Positions 29,095 to 38,351 of a DNA stretch of 64,000 bases are shown in pieces (position 1 is the stretch's first letter; each line of letters begins with the position of its first letter). The stretch is from Alphaproteobacteria bacterium (GTDB taxonomy: Bacteria > Pseudomonadota > Alphaproteobacteria > Micavibrionales > Micavibrionaceae), in NCBI GenBank assembly GCA_028289285.1, contig JANQRF010000002.1:620001-684000 (forward strand). The letters run 5' to 3'. The translations under genes and the position numbers were made by a program. The notes under the pieces are model-generated. The model was not told the DNA's origin and made no database searches. It saw only the letters and a list, made by a program, of their open reading frames with translations.

Positions 29095-29493
29095 TTAAAC
29101 ATAATCCTTAAATTTGTCCCGGATCATTTCGGGCACACGCACCGGTTTTCCGGCCTTATCGACGCACACCACGGTGACCGTCATAGAGAAAAGCACGGAA
29201 TCTTGGCAAAAGATAGACTGCTCCATAATAAAAGACGAATTTTTTAGCTCTTTTATGCCTGTTTCAACGGTCAGCAGATCATCCAGTTTTGCCGATTTAA
29301 AGTAATCCGCTTCCAGATGGCGGATGACGAACAAAATACCATGCTCTTCATCCAGAAAAGAGCAGCTTAATTCCAGGTCACGCAGAAACTCCGTCCGGCC
29401 CCGTTCACAAAAACGGATAAAGCTGGCGTGATACATAATCCCGCCCGCATCTGTGTCTTCATAATAAACGCGGAAATCTATGTTGTGCTTCAT
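29095..29493 (-). CDS. ybgC: YbgC-type acyl-CoA thioesterase
   Basis: A 132-residue hotdog-fold thioesterase. The catalytic region [20 protein letters not shown] contains the active Asp and Tyr of the 4HBT/YbgC family. It is thought to act on acyl-CoA or acyl-ACP in connection with phospholipid metabolism and is linked to tol operons in many proteobacteria. Its start codon overlaps the ruvB stop as ATGA. Confidence 0.92.
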   Translation of the reverse strand: MKHNIDFRVYYEDTDAGGIMYHASFIRFCERGRTEFLRDLELSCSFLDEEHGILFVIRHLEADYFKSAKLDDLLTVETGIKELKNSSFIMEQSIFCQDSVLFSMTVTVVCVDKAGKPVRVPEMIRDKFKDYV

Positions 29494-30521
29494 GACGGAT
29501 CAGAAAATAAATCATTCTGATCCTTTTGAACAGGCTCAAGGCCAAAATATGTGTAGCCTTTGGAAGCAATGACACGCCCGCGCGGGGTGCGCTGAATAAA
29601 GCCCTGCTGGATGAGGTAAGGTTCAATAATATCTTCAATCACATCACGCTGTTCAGACAGCGCGGCGGCAATGGTTTCAACGCCCACGGGCCCGCCGCCG
29701 TAATTATCAATGATGGATCGTAAATAGCGGCGGTCCATCATATCGAGCCCGGACCCATCCACATCCAGGCGCTGAAGCGCCGCATCGGCAGTTTTGGAAT
29801 CTACCTGCCCTGCTTTTTCAACATGAGCAAAATCGCGCACGCGTCTTGTGAGGCGCCCTGCAATACGCGGCGTTCCGCGCGAGCGCTTTGCAATTTCTTC
29901 TGCGCCGTCTTCGGTGAGAGACATCTCCAGCAAAGAGGCAGATCGCTTAACAATAAGCGTCAACTCATCCAGCTCATAAAAATCAAGCCTAAGCGGAATG
30001 CCAAACCGATCGCGCAAAGGCCCCGTCAAAAGCCCGCTGCGGGTCGTAGCACCGATCAACGTAAAAGGCGGCAGGTCAATTTGCACGGAACGAGCCGCAG
30101 GCCCTTCGCCAATAATCAGATCCAGCTTCCGGTCTTCCATCGCAGGATACAAAATTTCTTCCACGGCTGGATTGAGGCGGTGAATTTCATCGATGAACAA
30201 AACATCATGTGCCTGCAGGTTTGTCAGGATTGCAGCGAGATCGCCTGCCTTTGAAATCACAGGCCCACTTGTGGCGCGAAATCCGACACCAAGTTCTTTT
30301 GCAATAATCTGCGCAAGCGTCGTTTTACCGAGCCCCGGTGGACCAAATAGAAGCACATGATCCATTGCATCCTGACGCGCGCGGGCCGCTTCAATAAAAA
30401 CACGCAGATTATCCCGTACGGCTCGCTGGCCGATGAATTCTTCGAGCTTAAGTGGCCGTAGGGAGCCTTCCTCGATTTGCTCTTCATGTAATTTTTCAGG
30501 CTGAAGGGCTGGATTGCTCAT
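29490..30521 (-). CDS. ruvB: Holliday junction helicase RuvB
   Basis: A 343-residue AAA+ motor that drives branch migration. Walker [13 protein letters not shown], Walker [11 protein letters not shown], sensor 1 GATTRSGLL and the Arg finger region GPLRDRFG are intact, as is the C-terminal winged helix (RTPRGRVI). The ATG overlaps the ruvA stop as ATGA, so the two partners are made together. Confidence 0.97.
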   Translation of the reverse strand: MSNPALQPEKLHEEQIEEGSLRPLKLEEFIGQRAVRDNLRVFIEAARARQDAMDHVLLFGPPGLGKTTLAQIIAKELGVGFRATSGPVISKAGDLAAILTNLQAHDVLFIDEIHRLNPAVEEILYPAMEDRKLDLIIGEGPAARSVQIDLPPFTLIGATTRSGLLTGPLRDRFGIPLRLDFYELDELTLIVKRSASLLEMSLTEDGAEEIAKRSRGTPRIAGRLTRRVRDFAHVEKAGQVDSKTADAALQRLDVDGSGLDMMDRRYLRSIIDNYGGGPVGVETIAAALSEQRDVIEDIIEPYLIQQGFIQRTPRGRVIASKGYTYFGLEPVQKDQNDLFSDPS

Positions 30522-31123
30522 GCGCTTAACTCCTTGAGCGCCAGTCTAATCAGTTCGGAGAGATTGTCATTCGATTCATTCTGGACTTTCAGAACCGCCT
30601 GATAGGCATCGGAGCGACCATAGCCCAGATTGATAAGGGCCGACACCGCATCTTTATGAATTCCACTATCGTTCACAGCTTTGCTCACAGCTCCATCCAC
30701 AGGCGCTGGGGATAAGTCCATCTTCCCGGCCTTGTCTTTGAGTTCTGTTAGAATACGTGCAGCCAGTTTTGGTCCGACCCCATCTGCGCGTGTCAGCGCG
30801 GCTTTATCCCCGGAAGCGATTGCAAACCCAAGCTGGTCCGGCGGACAGGCGCCTAAAATCGCCATAGCGGCCTTCGGCCCCACACCCTGCACGCTGTAAA
30901 GGAGTCGGAACCAGTGCTGCTCGACCTCTTCTAAAAACCCGAACAGCGTAAGCGCGTCTTCCCGGACATGGGTATCAATTAAAAGGGATATCTGATCCCC
31001 CTTCTGTCCGCATCTGGAGAGCGTTACCGGCGAACATTGCACCAGGTAACCCACACCATTTACATCTAAAAGAAGATGATCCTGCGCCGTTTTATCTAAA
31101 ATCCCGGAAAGCTTCCCAATCAT
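30518..31123 (-). CDS. ruvA: Holliday junction DNA helicase subunit RuvA
   Basis: A 201-residue tetrameric junction-binding protein. It has the OB-fold N-terminus ([10 protein letters not shown]), two helix-hairpin-helix motifs ([13 protein letters not shown] and [13 protein letters not shown]) and a C-terminal UBA-like domain that contacts RuvB. The gene is separated from ruvC by the oppositely oriented gene at 31227-32027, so it needs its own promoter in the 103-bp gap upstream. Confidence 0.96.
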   Translation of the reverse strand: MIGKLSGILDKTAQDHLLLDVNGVGYLVQCSPVTLSRCGQKGDQISLLIDTHVREDALTLFGFLEEVEQHWFRLLYSVQGVGPKAAMAILGACPPDQLGFAIASGDKAALTRADGVGPKLAARILTELKDKAGKMDLSPAPVDGAVSKAVNDSGIHKDAVSALINLGYGRSDAYQAVLKVQNESNDNLSELIRLALKELSA

Positions 31124-31226
31124 AAGAACAATACTAGAACAAAACTAAGGTAAGGGCTATAGAAATTACTTGTAATATCTGATTTATTTATTGTCATAAT
31201 TAAAAAACATTGCTACTAGCTTAGAT

Positions 31227-32027
31227 ATGTTATCAAAAGCTTTTAGTTTCGGCACAGATACCGACTTTGTCCAAATATCCGGAAAAACACAGGGTATGAC
31301 AACTACAGAATTCAAAGCTTTGATTACAGAGCGTTTTGAATGGGAAGAAATGGAATACAAAGGTCACATCCATATCAGTCCTTGTGGAAAGTATATTTTA
31401 AAACTCTCTTCTGGAAATCATCAATATTCAGAAAAAGCTTTTGCAGAATTTTGTATGAGCGCTCAGTTAACAGCCGCTCGTACATCGTTACCCAAAACAA
31501 TAACTATAGAAAATCTGGAAGACGGTATCTTTATTGTTATGGAACGTCTTGAACCTCTCTCAGAAGATACGCCTGAATCGCAAATCACAGACCAATTGAT
31601 AATTGCTTACAAAGGTTTTTCAGAAGATCGTTCTTACGAAGCGACGCTAGCAGAAAGAAAAAAAATAGTAGAAGAAATCAAAAGTCAGATACCCGATTTG
31701 ATATCCGCACTTATTGCTACTCAAGAACATGTTATATTGCAATATATATACAGCACTCCCGATGAAAGAAAATTTATTAGTCCAATTCTTGATTTTTGGA
31801 GTTGCAACTTCATGCTCCGTCAAACCAACGGGGAGCAAAAAGAAATTGTTATGATTGATCAGTTTACAAGACCTTTAACAGTAGAAATGGTTCAAAAAAA
31901 TTGGTGCGAAGCTGGAGTGATAGCTGAGATTCTTGGAATTGATTTAAACAAAATAGTCCAAGGAAAAGATCATCCTCTGATTGCACCGGAGAGCTTTCCT
32001 CCAAACTTAAGCGCGCTTTCACGGTGA
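31227..32027 (+). CDS. Hypothetical protein, possible degenerate kinase fold
   Basis: A 266-residue AT-rich gene on the plus strand within a minus-strand block. Sequence order suggests a protein-kinase or aminoglycoside-phosphotransferase fold: a Lys in GKYILKLSS, a hinge-like IFIVMERLEPLSED, then FWSCNFMLRQ followed by IVMIDQFTRPL where a catalytic loop and the metal-binding Asp would be. The usual HGD and DFG residues are not clearly conserved, so activity is doubtful. The start is ATG 31227. The 3' end overlaps the end of ruvC by 58 bp. Base composition and position suggest a late insertion. Confidence 0.65.
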   Translation: MLSKAFSFGTDTDFVQISGKTQGMTTTEFKALITERFEWEEMEYKGHIHISPCGKYILKLSSGNHQYSEKAFAEFCMSAQLTAARTSLPKTITIENLEDGIFIVMERLEPLSEDTPESQITDQLIIAYKGFSEDRSYEATLAERKKIVEEIKSQIPDLISALIATQEHVILQYIYSTPDERKFISPILDFWSCNFMLRQTNGEQKEIVMIDQFTRPLTVEMVQKNWCEAGVIAEILGIDLNKIVQGKDHPLIAPESFPPNLSALSR

Positions 32028-32482
32028 TGGGCGTGAGTGATGGCAACGGCAAGGGCGTCTGCTTCATCTTCTGAGAGATCGCCGCAGGCCGGTAAAAGCG
32101 TTTTGATCATCACCCCCACCTGATCTTTGGAGGCCTTCCCTGCTCCGACAACGGATTTTTTCACCAGATTGGCAGGATATTCTCCAACGCGTAGGCCTAA
32201 CCGCGCAGGACAAGCCATCGCAACCCCTCGGGCCAGACCAAGCTTAAGTGCACTGGCTGGATTTTTATTCACAAAGGTTTCTTCAATCGCTGCGCAGCCC
32301 GGATCAAATTCCGTGATAATTTTTTGAAGGCCTTCGTCAATCTCTTGGAGCCGCTGGGCCATTTCCTGATTTGAGTTTGGCTTGATTAAACCAGAAGCGA
32401 TATAGGTCAGGCGATTATCTTCCGCCTCAAGGATTCCCCAACCGGTTTTCACAAGACCCGGATCTATGCCAAGAATTTTCAT
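31970..32482 (-). CDS. ruvC: Holliday junction resolvase RuvC
   Basis: A 170-residue endonuclease that cuts four-way junctions. The acidic site is intact: Asp7 in GIDPGLVKTGWG, Glu near residue 67 in AIEETFVNKNP, and the Asp pair in EDEADALAVAITH. The C-terminal 19 codons overlap the convergent gene at 31227-32027. Only 9 bp separate it from the upstream methyltransferase gene. Confidence 0.96.
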   Translation of the reverse strand: MKILGIDPGLVKTGWGILEAEDNRLTYIASGLIKPNSNQEMAQRLQEIDEGLQKIITEFDPGCAAIEETFVNKNPASALKLGLARGVAMACPARLGLRVGEYPANLVKKSVVGAGKASKDQVGVMIKTLLPACGDLSEDEADALAVAITHAHHRESALKFGGKLSGAIRG

Positions 32483-32491
32483 TACTGAGTT

Positions 32492-33214
32492 TTATCCCTT
32501 TAAACAAAAAATCATATATTTCGATCTGTCCGGTTTAAAATTGGCGCCACGCCAATCACCCCAAAGCACACTCAATTCTAATCCTGCTTTTGAGAACGCA
32601 TTTTCTATCTCTTTGCGAGTCCAGAATTTTATTTTGCTGTTAGAGGTCACCTGGTCCTTCGGAAAAACGTAATCCAATCTGAAGCTCATTATACCATCTT
32701 CCATGCTTTCAAATGTGCGCGTTTCATGGACACAGCCAAACGGTGTGTCAAAATCCATTTTATAGTTCCAGATGTTTTTCCAGCCTATCTCCGGGTTTCT
32801 TGTTTCAAATACGATCATACCACCAAGTTTGATGTGGGCTTTAATTGTTTTGAAAACATTAAGAATATCTTCTTGTGTCAGATAAACCTGAAAAACATTC
32901 CCGGTCATAACAATTAAATCAAATACATCAGGAGACCTGAAATCCTGCGCTGTCGATAAAACCCAGTCTATATCTGAACCACATTCCTTTTGACGCCCAA
33001 CATCCAGCATGGCCGCACAAGGATCAACGGCTGTAACTTTATGGCCGGCCCTGGCATAGGCATTGCTCAACAGGCCAGTGCCACAACCTATATCCAGAAT
33101 GTGTAAAGAATCGCCTTTTGCCAGCGACAGGTAAAAATCGCGATCCTCCGACCAGGGGCTGTCATAATCGTAAATTTGCGCAAGCCTGGAATCCTCATAG
33201 TGAAAATCAGGCAC
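32492..33214 (-). CDS. Class I SAM-dependent methyltransferase
   Basis: A 240-residue methyltransferase with motif I HILDIGCGTGLLSN, the acidic residue in VTAVDPCAAML and motif IV DLIVMTGNVFQV. The C-terminus (FWTRKEIENAFSKAGLEL) is a strand-helix element common in small-molecule methyltransferases. The start is GTG at 33214, 5 bp after the yebC stop, with a GCGGGAT upstream. Substrate unknown. It is placed between yebC and ruvC, which normally adjoin, so it may be an insertion. Confidence 0.82.
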   Translation of the reverse strand: MPDFHYEDSRLAQIYDYDSPWSEDRDFYLSLAKGDSLHILDIGCGTGLLSNAYARAGHKVTAVDPCAAMLDVGRQKECGSDIDWVLSTAQDFRSPDVFDLIVMTGNVFQVYLTQEDILNVFKTIKAHIKLGGMIVFETRNPEIGWKNIWNYKMDFDTPFGCVHETRTFESMEDGIMSFRLDYVFPKDQVTSNSKIKFWTRKEIENAFSKAGLELSVLWGDWRGANFKPDRSKYMIFCLKG

Positions 33215-33219
33215 AATAA

Positions 33220-33969
33220 TTATCCCGCCAGTTTTTCGAGGATCTCATCGCTGGCCTCGAAATTCGTATAGACAGCCTGTACGTCATCATTATCTTCAAG
33301 CATGTCGATCAGTTTTAAAATCGATTCTGCTGTTGCTTCGTCAACTTCCGTACCTGTATTGGCCCGCCAGACAAAACCGGATTTTTCGGCCTCCCCTAAT
33401 TTTGCCTCTAATGCATCACGTACCTGAGCCAGATCATCGGTTGCGCAGGTAATTTCGTGAATGTCATCTCCACTTTCACAATTTTCAGCGCCTGCTTCTA
33501 CGGCTGCTTCAAACATTTCATCAGCAGAGGCCTTATCGGCCGGATAAATAATCTCTCCAACCTGGTCGAACATAAAAGTAACAGCGCCTGTTTCCCCAAG
33601 AGACCCATTTACTTTTGTGAAAGCCAAGCGTACTTCACCGACTGTACGGTTTCGGTTATCTGTTAGTGCTTCAACAATGACAGCCACGCCGCCTGGGCCG
33701 TATCCTTCATAGCGAATTTCTTCATACTCAGCGCCATCTGTGCCGCCTGCCCCGGTCTGGATTGCTTTTTTGATTTTATCGTTCGGCATATTTACGCCGC
33801 GCGCCTTTTGAACCGCAAGCCGTAAGCGTGGATTCATTTCTGGATCAGAGCCGCCAAGTTTTGCCGCAACAATTATCTCACGCCCAACCTTGGTAAATAT
33901 TTTTGCACGCTTGGCATCCTGGCGGCCTTTACGGTGTTGAATATTCGCCCATTTGGAATGTCCTGCCAT
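33220..33969 (-). CDS. yebC: YebC/TACO1 family protein
   Basis: A 249-residue protein of the widespread YebC family. The start [20 protein letters not shown] and the segment [20 protein letters not shown] are diagnostic. Members were long annotated as transcription regulators; the mitochondrial homologue TACO1 and recent bacterial work point to relief of ribosome stalling at proline stretches. It precedes ruvC in many proteobacteria. Confidence 0.95.
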   Translation of the reverse strand: MAGHSKWANIQHRKGRQDAKRAKIFTKVGREIIVAAKLGGSDPEMNPRLRLAVQKARGVNMPNDKIKKAIQTGAGGTDGAEYEEIRYEGYGPGGVAVIVEALTDNRNRTVGEVRLAFTKVNGSLGETGAVTFMFDQVGEIIYPADKASADEMFEAAVEAGAENCESGDDIHEITCATDDLAQVRDALEAKLGEAEKSGFVWRANTGTEVDEATAESILKLIDMLEDNDDVQAVYTNFEASDEILEKLAG

Positions 33970-33990
33970 AAAATACTCCTTTGCCCTATT

Positions 33991-34800
33991 TTAGACAGGC
34001 GGCATTGCTTCTGGCAAGAAGGGCCCGCGGCGCACGGGGTCTACGGAAACGGCAAGTCCGGTTTTATCATCTATCACAACAAACGCTCCGCATAATGTCG
34101 CTTCTCCTTCTGCAGGCACCAAAGGCCGTGGCATTTTGGTTGTAAAACGGTACATGGAATCATCAATACGCGCGCCAATGACGCTTTTATAATCACCCGT
34201 CATACCTGCATCACTTTGATAGGCCGTCCCACCATCCAGAATGTAAGCATCTGCCGTCGGCACATGGGTATGTGTTCCAATCACGGCACTCACACGCCCA
34301 TCCAGGAAATGCCCCATCGCGACTTTTTCAGATGTCGCTTCACAGTGAAAATCAACAAAGATGGTTTTGTTCGAACCGATCTTATAGCTTTCCAAAATTT
34401 TATTCACCGCCCAAAAAGCGCTGTCCGTTTCCTTCATAAAAATCTGGCCCTGCAGATGAATGACCGTCAGCTGCCGTCCGTCAGAAAAAGTCTTTTCCCA
34501 AACTCCCATCCCCGGCGTACTTTGTGCATAATTGGCCGGGCGGATCAGGCGTTTTTCCTGATCTATGTAAGCAATGATTTCATTTTGATCCCAGATATGA
34601 TCCCCGCCTGTAATGCAATCCACGCCGAGATTAAAAAATTCATCGCAGATTTTACGGGTAATTCCCCGCCCGTGCGCTGCATTATCACCGTTCACGATAA
34701 TGGCATCGGGCTGAAGAGAGTCTTTAAGATCAGGCAAATAAGTCTGCAGTGCTTCGCGGCCGGAACGCCCGAACACATCACCGATAAAGAGGAGTTTCAA
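33991..34800 (-). CDS. YmdB-like metallophosphoesterase (TIGR00282 family)
   Basis: A 269-residue phosphodiesterase. Metal ligands are visible in order: IGDVFGRSGR, VNGDNAAHGRGIT, GGDHIWDQNE, VDFHCEATSEK and GTHTHVPTADA. Bacillus YmdB hydrolyses 2',3'-cyclic nucleotides; the substrate here is not known. The start is TTG at 34800 with AGCAGG upstream; the protein then begins MKLLFIGDVFG, as expected for the family. It lies 13 bp after the fau stop on the same strand. Confidence 0.9.
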   Translation of the reverse strand: MKLLFIGDVFGRSGREALQTYLPDLKDSLQPDAIIVNGDNAAHGRGITRKICDEFFNLGVDCITGGDHIWDQNEIIAYIDQEKRLIRPANYAQSTPGMGVWEKTFSDGRQLTVIHLQGQIFMKETDSAFWAVNKILESYKIGSNKTIFVDFHCEATSEKVAMGHFLDGRVSAVIGTHTHVPTADAYILDGGTAYQSDAGMTGDYKSVIGARIDDSMYRFTTKMPRPLVPAEGEATLCGAFVVIDDKTGLAVSVDPVRRGPFLPEAMPPV

Positions 34801-34813
34801 GAAAACCTGCTTT

Positions 34814-35386
34814 CTAGTCTGTTTTTCTCAGCTCGTTTTCAGTCAGAATATAATCGAGCTTTTGGTCATGTTCTTCTATCGGCAAATTAAATAGCACGGC
34901 CTGCGCGGCGTAGCCAACCCCGATTGCAAGAATGTCTTTCTGCGCTCTTAAAGATTGAAGCGTTGAATCATAATGCCCGCCGCCATAGCCCATCCGGTAA
35001 CCGCGGCGGTCAAAGGCCAAAAGCGGGATTAATAAAACATCCGGATCGACGCTATTCTCTCCAGGCGGTTCCATAATGCCGTGCTTTCCAGGCGTGAGCA
35101 CTTCTTGCCCATCCCAGCTTATAAAATCTAAAGGCTCAGCTTTCCCGTTTGTTTTTGGCAAACATATTTGAAACCCCGCCTGCATGGCTTCATCCAGACA
35201 GGGCCGGACATCAAATTCTTTATCTTTGGGCCAGTAACCGGCAATGATCTTATTTTTATCAATCTCCTTTAAAAACGCTGCAAACTGCGCAGCTGCCTGC
35301 TCGCCCATTTCAGGCAAGACTTCTATCCGGTCCCGATGGAACTTGGCCTGGTCACGGATTGTTTCTTTGGAAAGCGTTTCAGTCAT
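34814..35386 (-). CDS. fau: 5-formyltetrahydrofolate cyclo-ligase
   Basis: A 190-residue enzyme that converts 5-formyl-THF to methenyl-THF using ATP. Diagnostic parts are the basic N-terminus, LLIPLLAFDRRGYRMGYGGG followed by HYD, and IGVGYAAQ. The frame stays open to 35509, but that extension is a translation of the 6S RNA gene; ATG 35386 begins the normal protein and lies 12 nt downstream of the 6S RNA 3' end. A 6S RNA before this gene (ygfA in E. coli) is a classic arrangement. Confidence 0.93.
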   Translation of the reverse strand: MTETLSKETIRDQAKFHRDRIEVLPEMGEQAAAQFAAFLKEIDKNKIIAGYWPKDKEFDVRPCLDEAMQAGFQICLPKTNGKAEPLDFISWDGQEVLTPGKHGIMEPPGENSVDPDVLLIPLLAFDRRGYRMGYGGGHYDSTLQSLRAQKDILAIGVGYAAQAVLFNLPIEEHDQKLDYILTENELRKTD

Positions 35387-35397
35387 GAAATGAAAAA

Positions 35398-35563
35398 GAA
35401 GGGTACCGCGAGGATCGTGCAGAATTCTTATTCGCATGAAGCCCGGAAAAACCAGGTGGGCGCCGCATAACCGGCCCACGAGCCGGACAGTGGTAGCTCC
35501 CTCATGCAAATTGCATCGGCCTCACGAATATAGACCTGTCACGCAAACCGCAGTAGCACCTTC
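35398..35563 (-). ncRNA. ssrS: 6S RNA (RNA polymerase regulator)
   Basis: About 166 nt between zapA and fau, the conserved place of ssrS. On the minus strand the 5' segment GAAGGTGCT pairs with the 3' segment GGTACCCTTC. Further in, CGTGACAG pairs with CTGCACG with one bulged base, and TATTCG pairs with CGAATA, followed by smaller hairpins such as CCGGC-TCGTG-GGCCGG. This long interrupted stem is the 6S architecture that mimics an open promoter and sequesters sigma-70 RNA polymerase. The exact ends are inferred from pairing and promoter position. No protein family matches translation of this stretch. Confidence 0.82.
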
Positions 35564-35565
35564 AA

Positions 35566-35608
35566 TATATCTATTTTACAGTTTTCCGATATTTCCTGCA
35601 ATGGAATC
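35566..35608 (-). promoter_or_regulatory. Sigma-70 type promoter for 6S RNA
   Basis: Read on the minus strand, TTGCAG and TAAAAT are separated by exactly 17 nt, followed within 8-10 nt by the predicted 6S RNA start. The promoter lies inside the last codons and just after the stop of zapA. The -35 matches four of six and the -10 five of six consensus bases. Confidence 0.65.
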
Positions 35609-35923
35609 TATGCGGGCGGCCAGATTATCAATAGTTTGAACGATTTCAGCCTCTTCAGCTTCGGTCATTTGCAGACCAAGCGGCTCAGATCTGGCATTTC
35701 CATTGGCAGCTGCTAGCCCGTCTTTGAGTTCAAAGACCTCATCGGCCAGAATAATGGAGAGCAAGAACATCAGATGTGACTCAGAGCTGGCCATGCCGGC
35801 CTGAGCAATTTCCTTTACACGCTGATCCACATAGGCTCCGAGCGCTTTTACACGCTCTTCCTGCCCGTCATCACAGGCCAGACCGTAATTGCGTCCATTA
35901 ATACGTAGCGTTACTTCAGCCAT
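35576..35923 (-). CDS. zapA: Cell division protein ZapA
   Basis: A 115-residue FtsZ-ring stabiliser. The N-terminus VTLRINGRNYGLACDDGQEERV is the conserved ZapA beta-hairpin and first helix, and HLMFLLSIILADEVFELKDG is the dimer helix. The gene order DUF4164-like protein, zapA, 6S RNA, fau is usual in alphaproteobacteria. Its 3' end carries the 6S promoter. Confidence 0.92.
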   Translation of the reverse strand: MAEVTLRINGRNYGLACDDGQEERVKALGAYVDQRVKEIAQAGMASSESHLMFLLSIILADEVFELKDGLAAANGNARSEPLGLQMTEAEEAEIVQTIDNLAARIDSIAGNIGKL

Positions 35924-35939
35924 ATCTTGTAAATCCCTT

Positions 35940-36188
35940 TTAGGCCCGTCCTGTTTTCAGCATATCTTCTACACGGCCGATCGCTTGGTCAAGACGCGCT
36001 GCAAAAGCTGCTGAGTTAATTTGTTCGACATTAGAGGCATTTGCATTTGAGGCGGCCGCTTTTTGTCCACCGCTGAATAATTCCCGCTGATCCGGTTTAG
36101 GCTTTGAAGCTGCATCGACAACAGCCATATCCAAAACTTCAATCGATTCAGATAATCCTTGAAGTGATCTTTTAATTGCCGCGCTCAT
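35940..36188 (-). CDS. Small ZapA-linked protein (DUF4164-like)
   Basis: An 82-residue helical protein with a middle low-complexity part rich in Ala, Asn and Ser and a C-terminal helix (FAARLDQAIGRVEDMLKTG). Small coiled-coil proteins of the DUF4164 type precede zapA in many alphaproteobacteria; assignment here rests on position and general character more than on a firm motif. It is 16 bp upstream of zapA and may act with it at the division site. Confidence 0.7.
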   Translation of the reverse strand: MSAAIKRSLQGLSESIEVLDMAVVDAASKPKPDQRELFSGGQKAAASNANASNVEQINSAAFAARLDQAIGRVEDMLKTGRA

Positions 36189-36341
36189 TTTTGCCCCTCT
36201 TTTATTTTGAAAATAATCGTCATTATGGACCTGCCAGAGATCAGGTCAAGGAATCTCTATCATTTTTTCGCAGCTTTTTTAACGGTGCGCAAATATTGAC
36301 CTGAAGCCCCGCGCAAGGCATTGTAGGGGCGATTTTTTAAC

Positions 36342-38342
36342 ATGAATGGAGTTGATATGTCCCCAAGCCAAACGGCCATGCCCGCCCAAAGTGAAACCCC
36401 TGCCCCGGCGCTTGATTTTAAACAAATGTCCAATGCAATCCGTGCCCTGTCGATGGACGCCGTCCAAAAAGCAAATTCAGGCCATCCGGGTATGCCGATG
36501 GGCATGGCAGATGTAGCTACTGTTCTTTACTCCAAATTCCTGAAATTTAACCCCGCGGCGCCGGACTGGGCGGACCGGGACCGGTTCATTCTCTCTGCAG
36601 GTCATGGCTCGATGCTTTTATATGCGCTGAATTACCTGACCGGCTATGACAAGATGACGTTGGAAGAAATTAAAAATTTCCGACAGCTTCACGCCAAAAC
36701 AGCCGGGCACCCGGAAGTGGATGTGCCTTTAGGCATTGAAACAACAACCGGACCTTTGGGACAAGGTATTTCAACTGCCGTTGGATTTGCTTTGGCGGAG
36801 CGTATTCTGAACGCCCGGCACGGCAATGACAAAGTAAACCACTTTACTTATGTGATCGCCTCAGATGGTGATCTTATGGAAGGCATCTCCCATGAAGCCT
36901 GTTCGCTGGCCGGACATCTGGGCTTATCTAAACTCATTGTCCTGTACGACCAAAATGGAATTACCATCGACGGATCAACGGACCTGTCTTACACGGAAAA
37001 TGTTCCAACCCGCTTCAAAGCCTATGGCTGGAATGTCCAGACGATTGACGGGCATAATTTTGAAGACATTGAAGCTGCTATTGACGCAGCCGCGCACAGT
37101 GATGCACCGTCTTTGATATGCTGCCGGACAAAAATCGGCTTTGGCGCCCCAACAAAAGAAGGCAAAGCCTCCTCCCACGGCGCGCCTCTCGGCGATGATG
37201 AAATTGCGGGCGCGCGTGAAAATCTCGGATGGGATCATCCTCCTTTTGAAGTTCCTGAAGATGTTCTTTCTATGTGGCGTTCCGTCAGCGAGCGCAATCA
37301 GCCCGCTTATTCCAAATGGCAGTCAAACGGATCTTTTGCCCCTGAGATTGATCTTTCCAAATTAGAAGAAATAACGGCAGAACTGAAAAAATCATTTGCA
37401 GAAGAACAGCCCAAAAAGGCCACACGCCAAACCTCCGGCGCGTGTCTTGAAAAGCTAGTCCCTGGAATTGATGCTTTGATCGGCGGATCGGCAGATTTAA
37501 CAGGCTCTAACAATACAAAAGTTGAAGCCTCTACTTCTATTGATTCCAAAAACTATAACGGAAATTACATTAATTACGGCGTGCGTGAGCACGGTATGGC
37601 CGCGATCATGAACGGCATGGCGCTGCATGGCGGCCTCATTCCTTATTCCGGTACCTTTCTTCAGTTTGCAGATTATGCCCGCCCGGCAATCCGTTTAGCC
37701 GCGCTCATGAAGCAACGCGTTATTCATGTAATGACGCATGATTCCATCGGGCTTGGCGAAGATGGGCCAACACACCAGCCCATCGAACACCTGGCGGCCT
37801 TACGCGCTATTCCAAACACGTATGTCTTTCGGCCATGCGATGGTGTTGAAACAGCCGAGTGCTGGCAACTGGCCATTCAAAAAGAAAACGCCCCATCCAT
37901 TCTGGCACTGACCCGGCAGGGACTGCCGACTTTACGGGAAGACCCAGACCCGGTGAATAAATCTTCCTTAGGGGCCTATATCCTGGAAGAGTGTGCAGGC
38001 GATGAACCTGAAGTAACCTTGTTCGCTTCCGGCTCCGAAGTGCAGATCGCGATGGAGGCTGCTGAAGAGTTAGGCGATGGCGTGCGTGTTGTCTCAGTCC
38101 CCTGCATGGAATTGTTCTGGGAACAAGACGGTGCTTATATTGAATCGCTTCTATGCAACAAATCTATCAAGGTTGCCATTGAAGCCGGCATACGCCAGCC
38201 CTGGGATGCCTTCATCAGCGGCCATAGCGCATTTATCGGCATGAGCACCTTTGGAGAAAGCGCCCCTGCAGGCGATCTCTACAAACATTTTGGAATTACC
38301 AAAGAGGCCGTTATAGACGCCGTAAATAAGAAAAGAAAATAG
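36342..38342 (+). CDS. tkt: Transketolase
   Basis: A 666-residue thiamine-diphosphate enzyme of the pentose phosphate pathway. Cofactor and substrate segments include NSGHPGMPMGMADV, the ThDP motif SDGDLMEGISHEA to YDQNGITIDG, and EDGPTHQPIEHLAALR. Length is typical. Two starts are possible: ATG 36342, or ATG 36357 with GGAG at a better distance; the second removes five residues. It leads a sugar-phosphate cluster with gap and a class I aldolase. Confidence 0.96.
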   Translation: MNGVDMSPSQTAMPAQSETPAPALDFKQMSNAIRALSMDAVQKANSGHPGMPMGMADVATVLYSKFLKFNPAAPDWADRDRFILSAGHGSMLLYALNYLTGYDKMTLEEIKNFRQLHAKTAGHPEVDVPLGIETTTGPLGQGISTAVGFALAERILNARHGNDKVNHFTYVIASDGDLMEGISHEACSLAGHLGLSKLIVLYDQNGITIDGSTDLSYTENVPTRFKAYGWNVQTIDGHNFEDIEAAIDAAAHSDAPSLICCRTKIGFGAPTKEGKASSHGAPLGDDEIAGARENLGWDHPPFEVPEDVLSMWRSVSERNQPAYSKWQSNGSFAPEIDLSKLEEITAELKKSFAEEQPKKATRQTSGACLEKLVPGIDALIGGSADLTGSNNTKVEASTSIDSKNYNGNYINYGVREHGMAAIMNGMALHGGLIPYSGTFLQFADYARPAIRLAALMKQRVIHVMTHDSIGLGEDGPTHQPIEHLAALRAIPNTYVFRPCDGVETAECWQLAIQKENAPSILALTRQGLPTLREDPDPVNKSSLGAYILEECAGDEPEVTLFASGSEVQIAMEAAEELGDGVRVVSVPCMELFWEQDGAYIESLLCNKSIKVAIEAGIRQPWDAFISGHSAFIGMSTFGESAPAGDLYKHFGITKEAVIDAVNKKRK

Positions 38343-38351
38343 GAGAGAGAA

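Noticed and set aside
35387-35509. N-terminal extension of fau by 41 codons
   Set aside because: The extension is a translation of the 6S RNA stem; the family N-terminus begins at ATG 35386.
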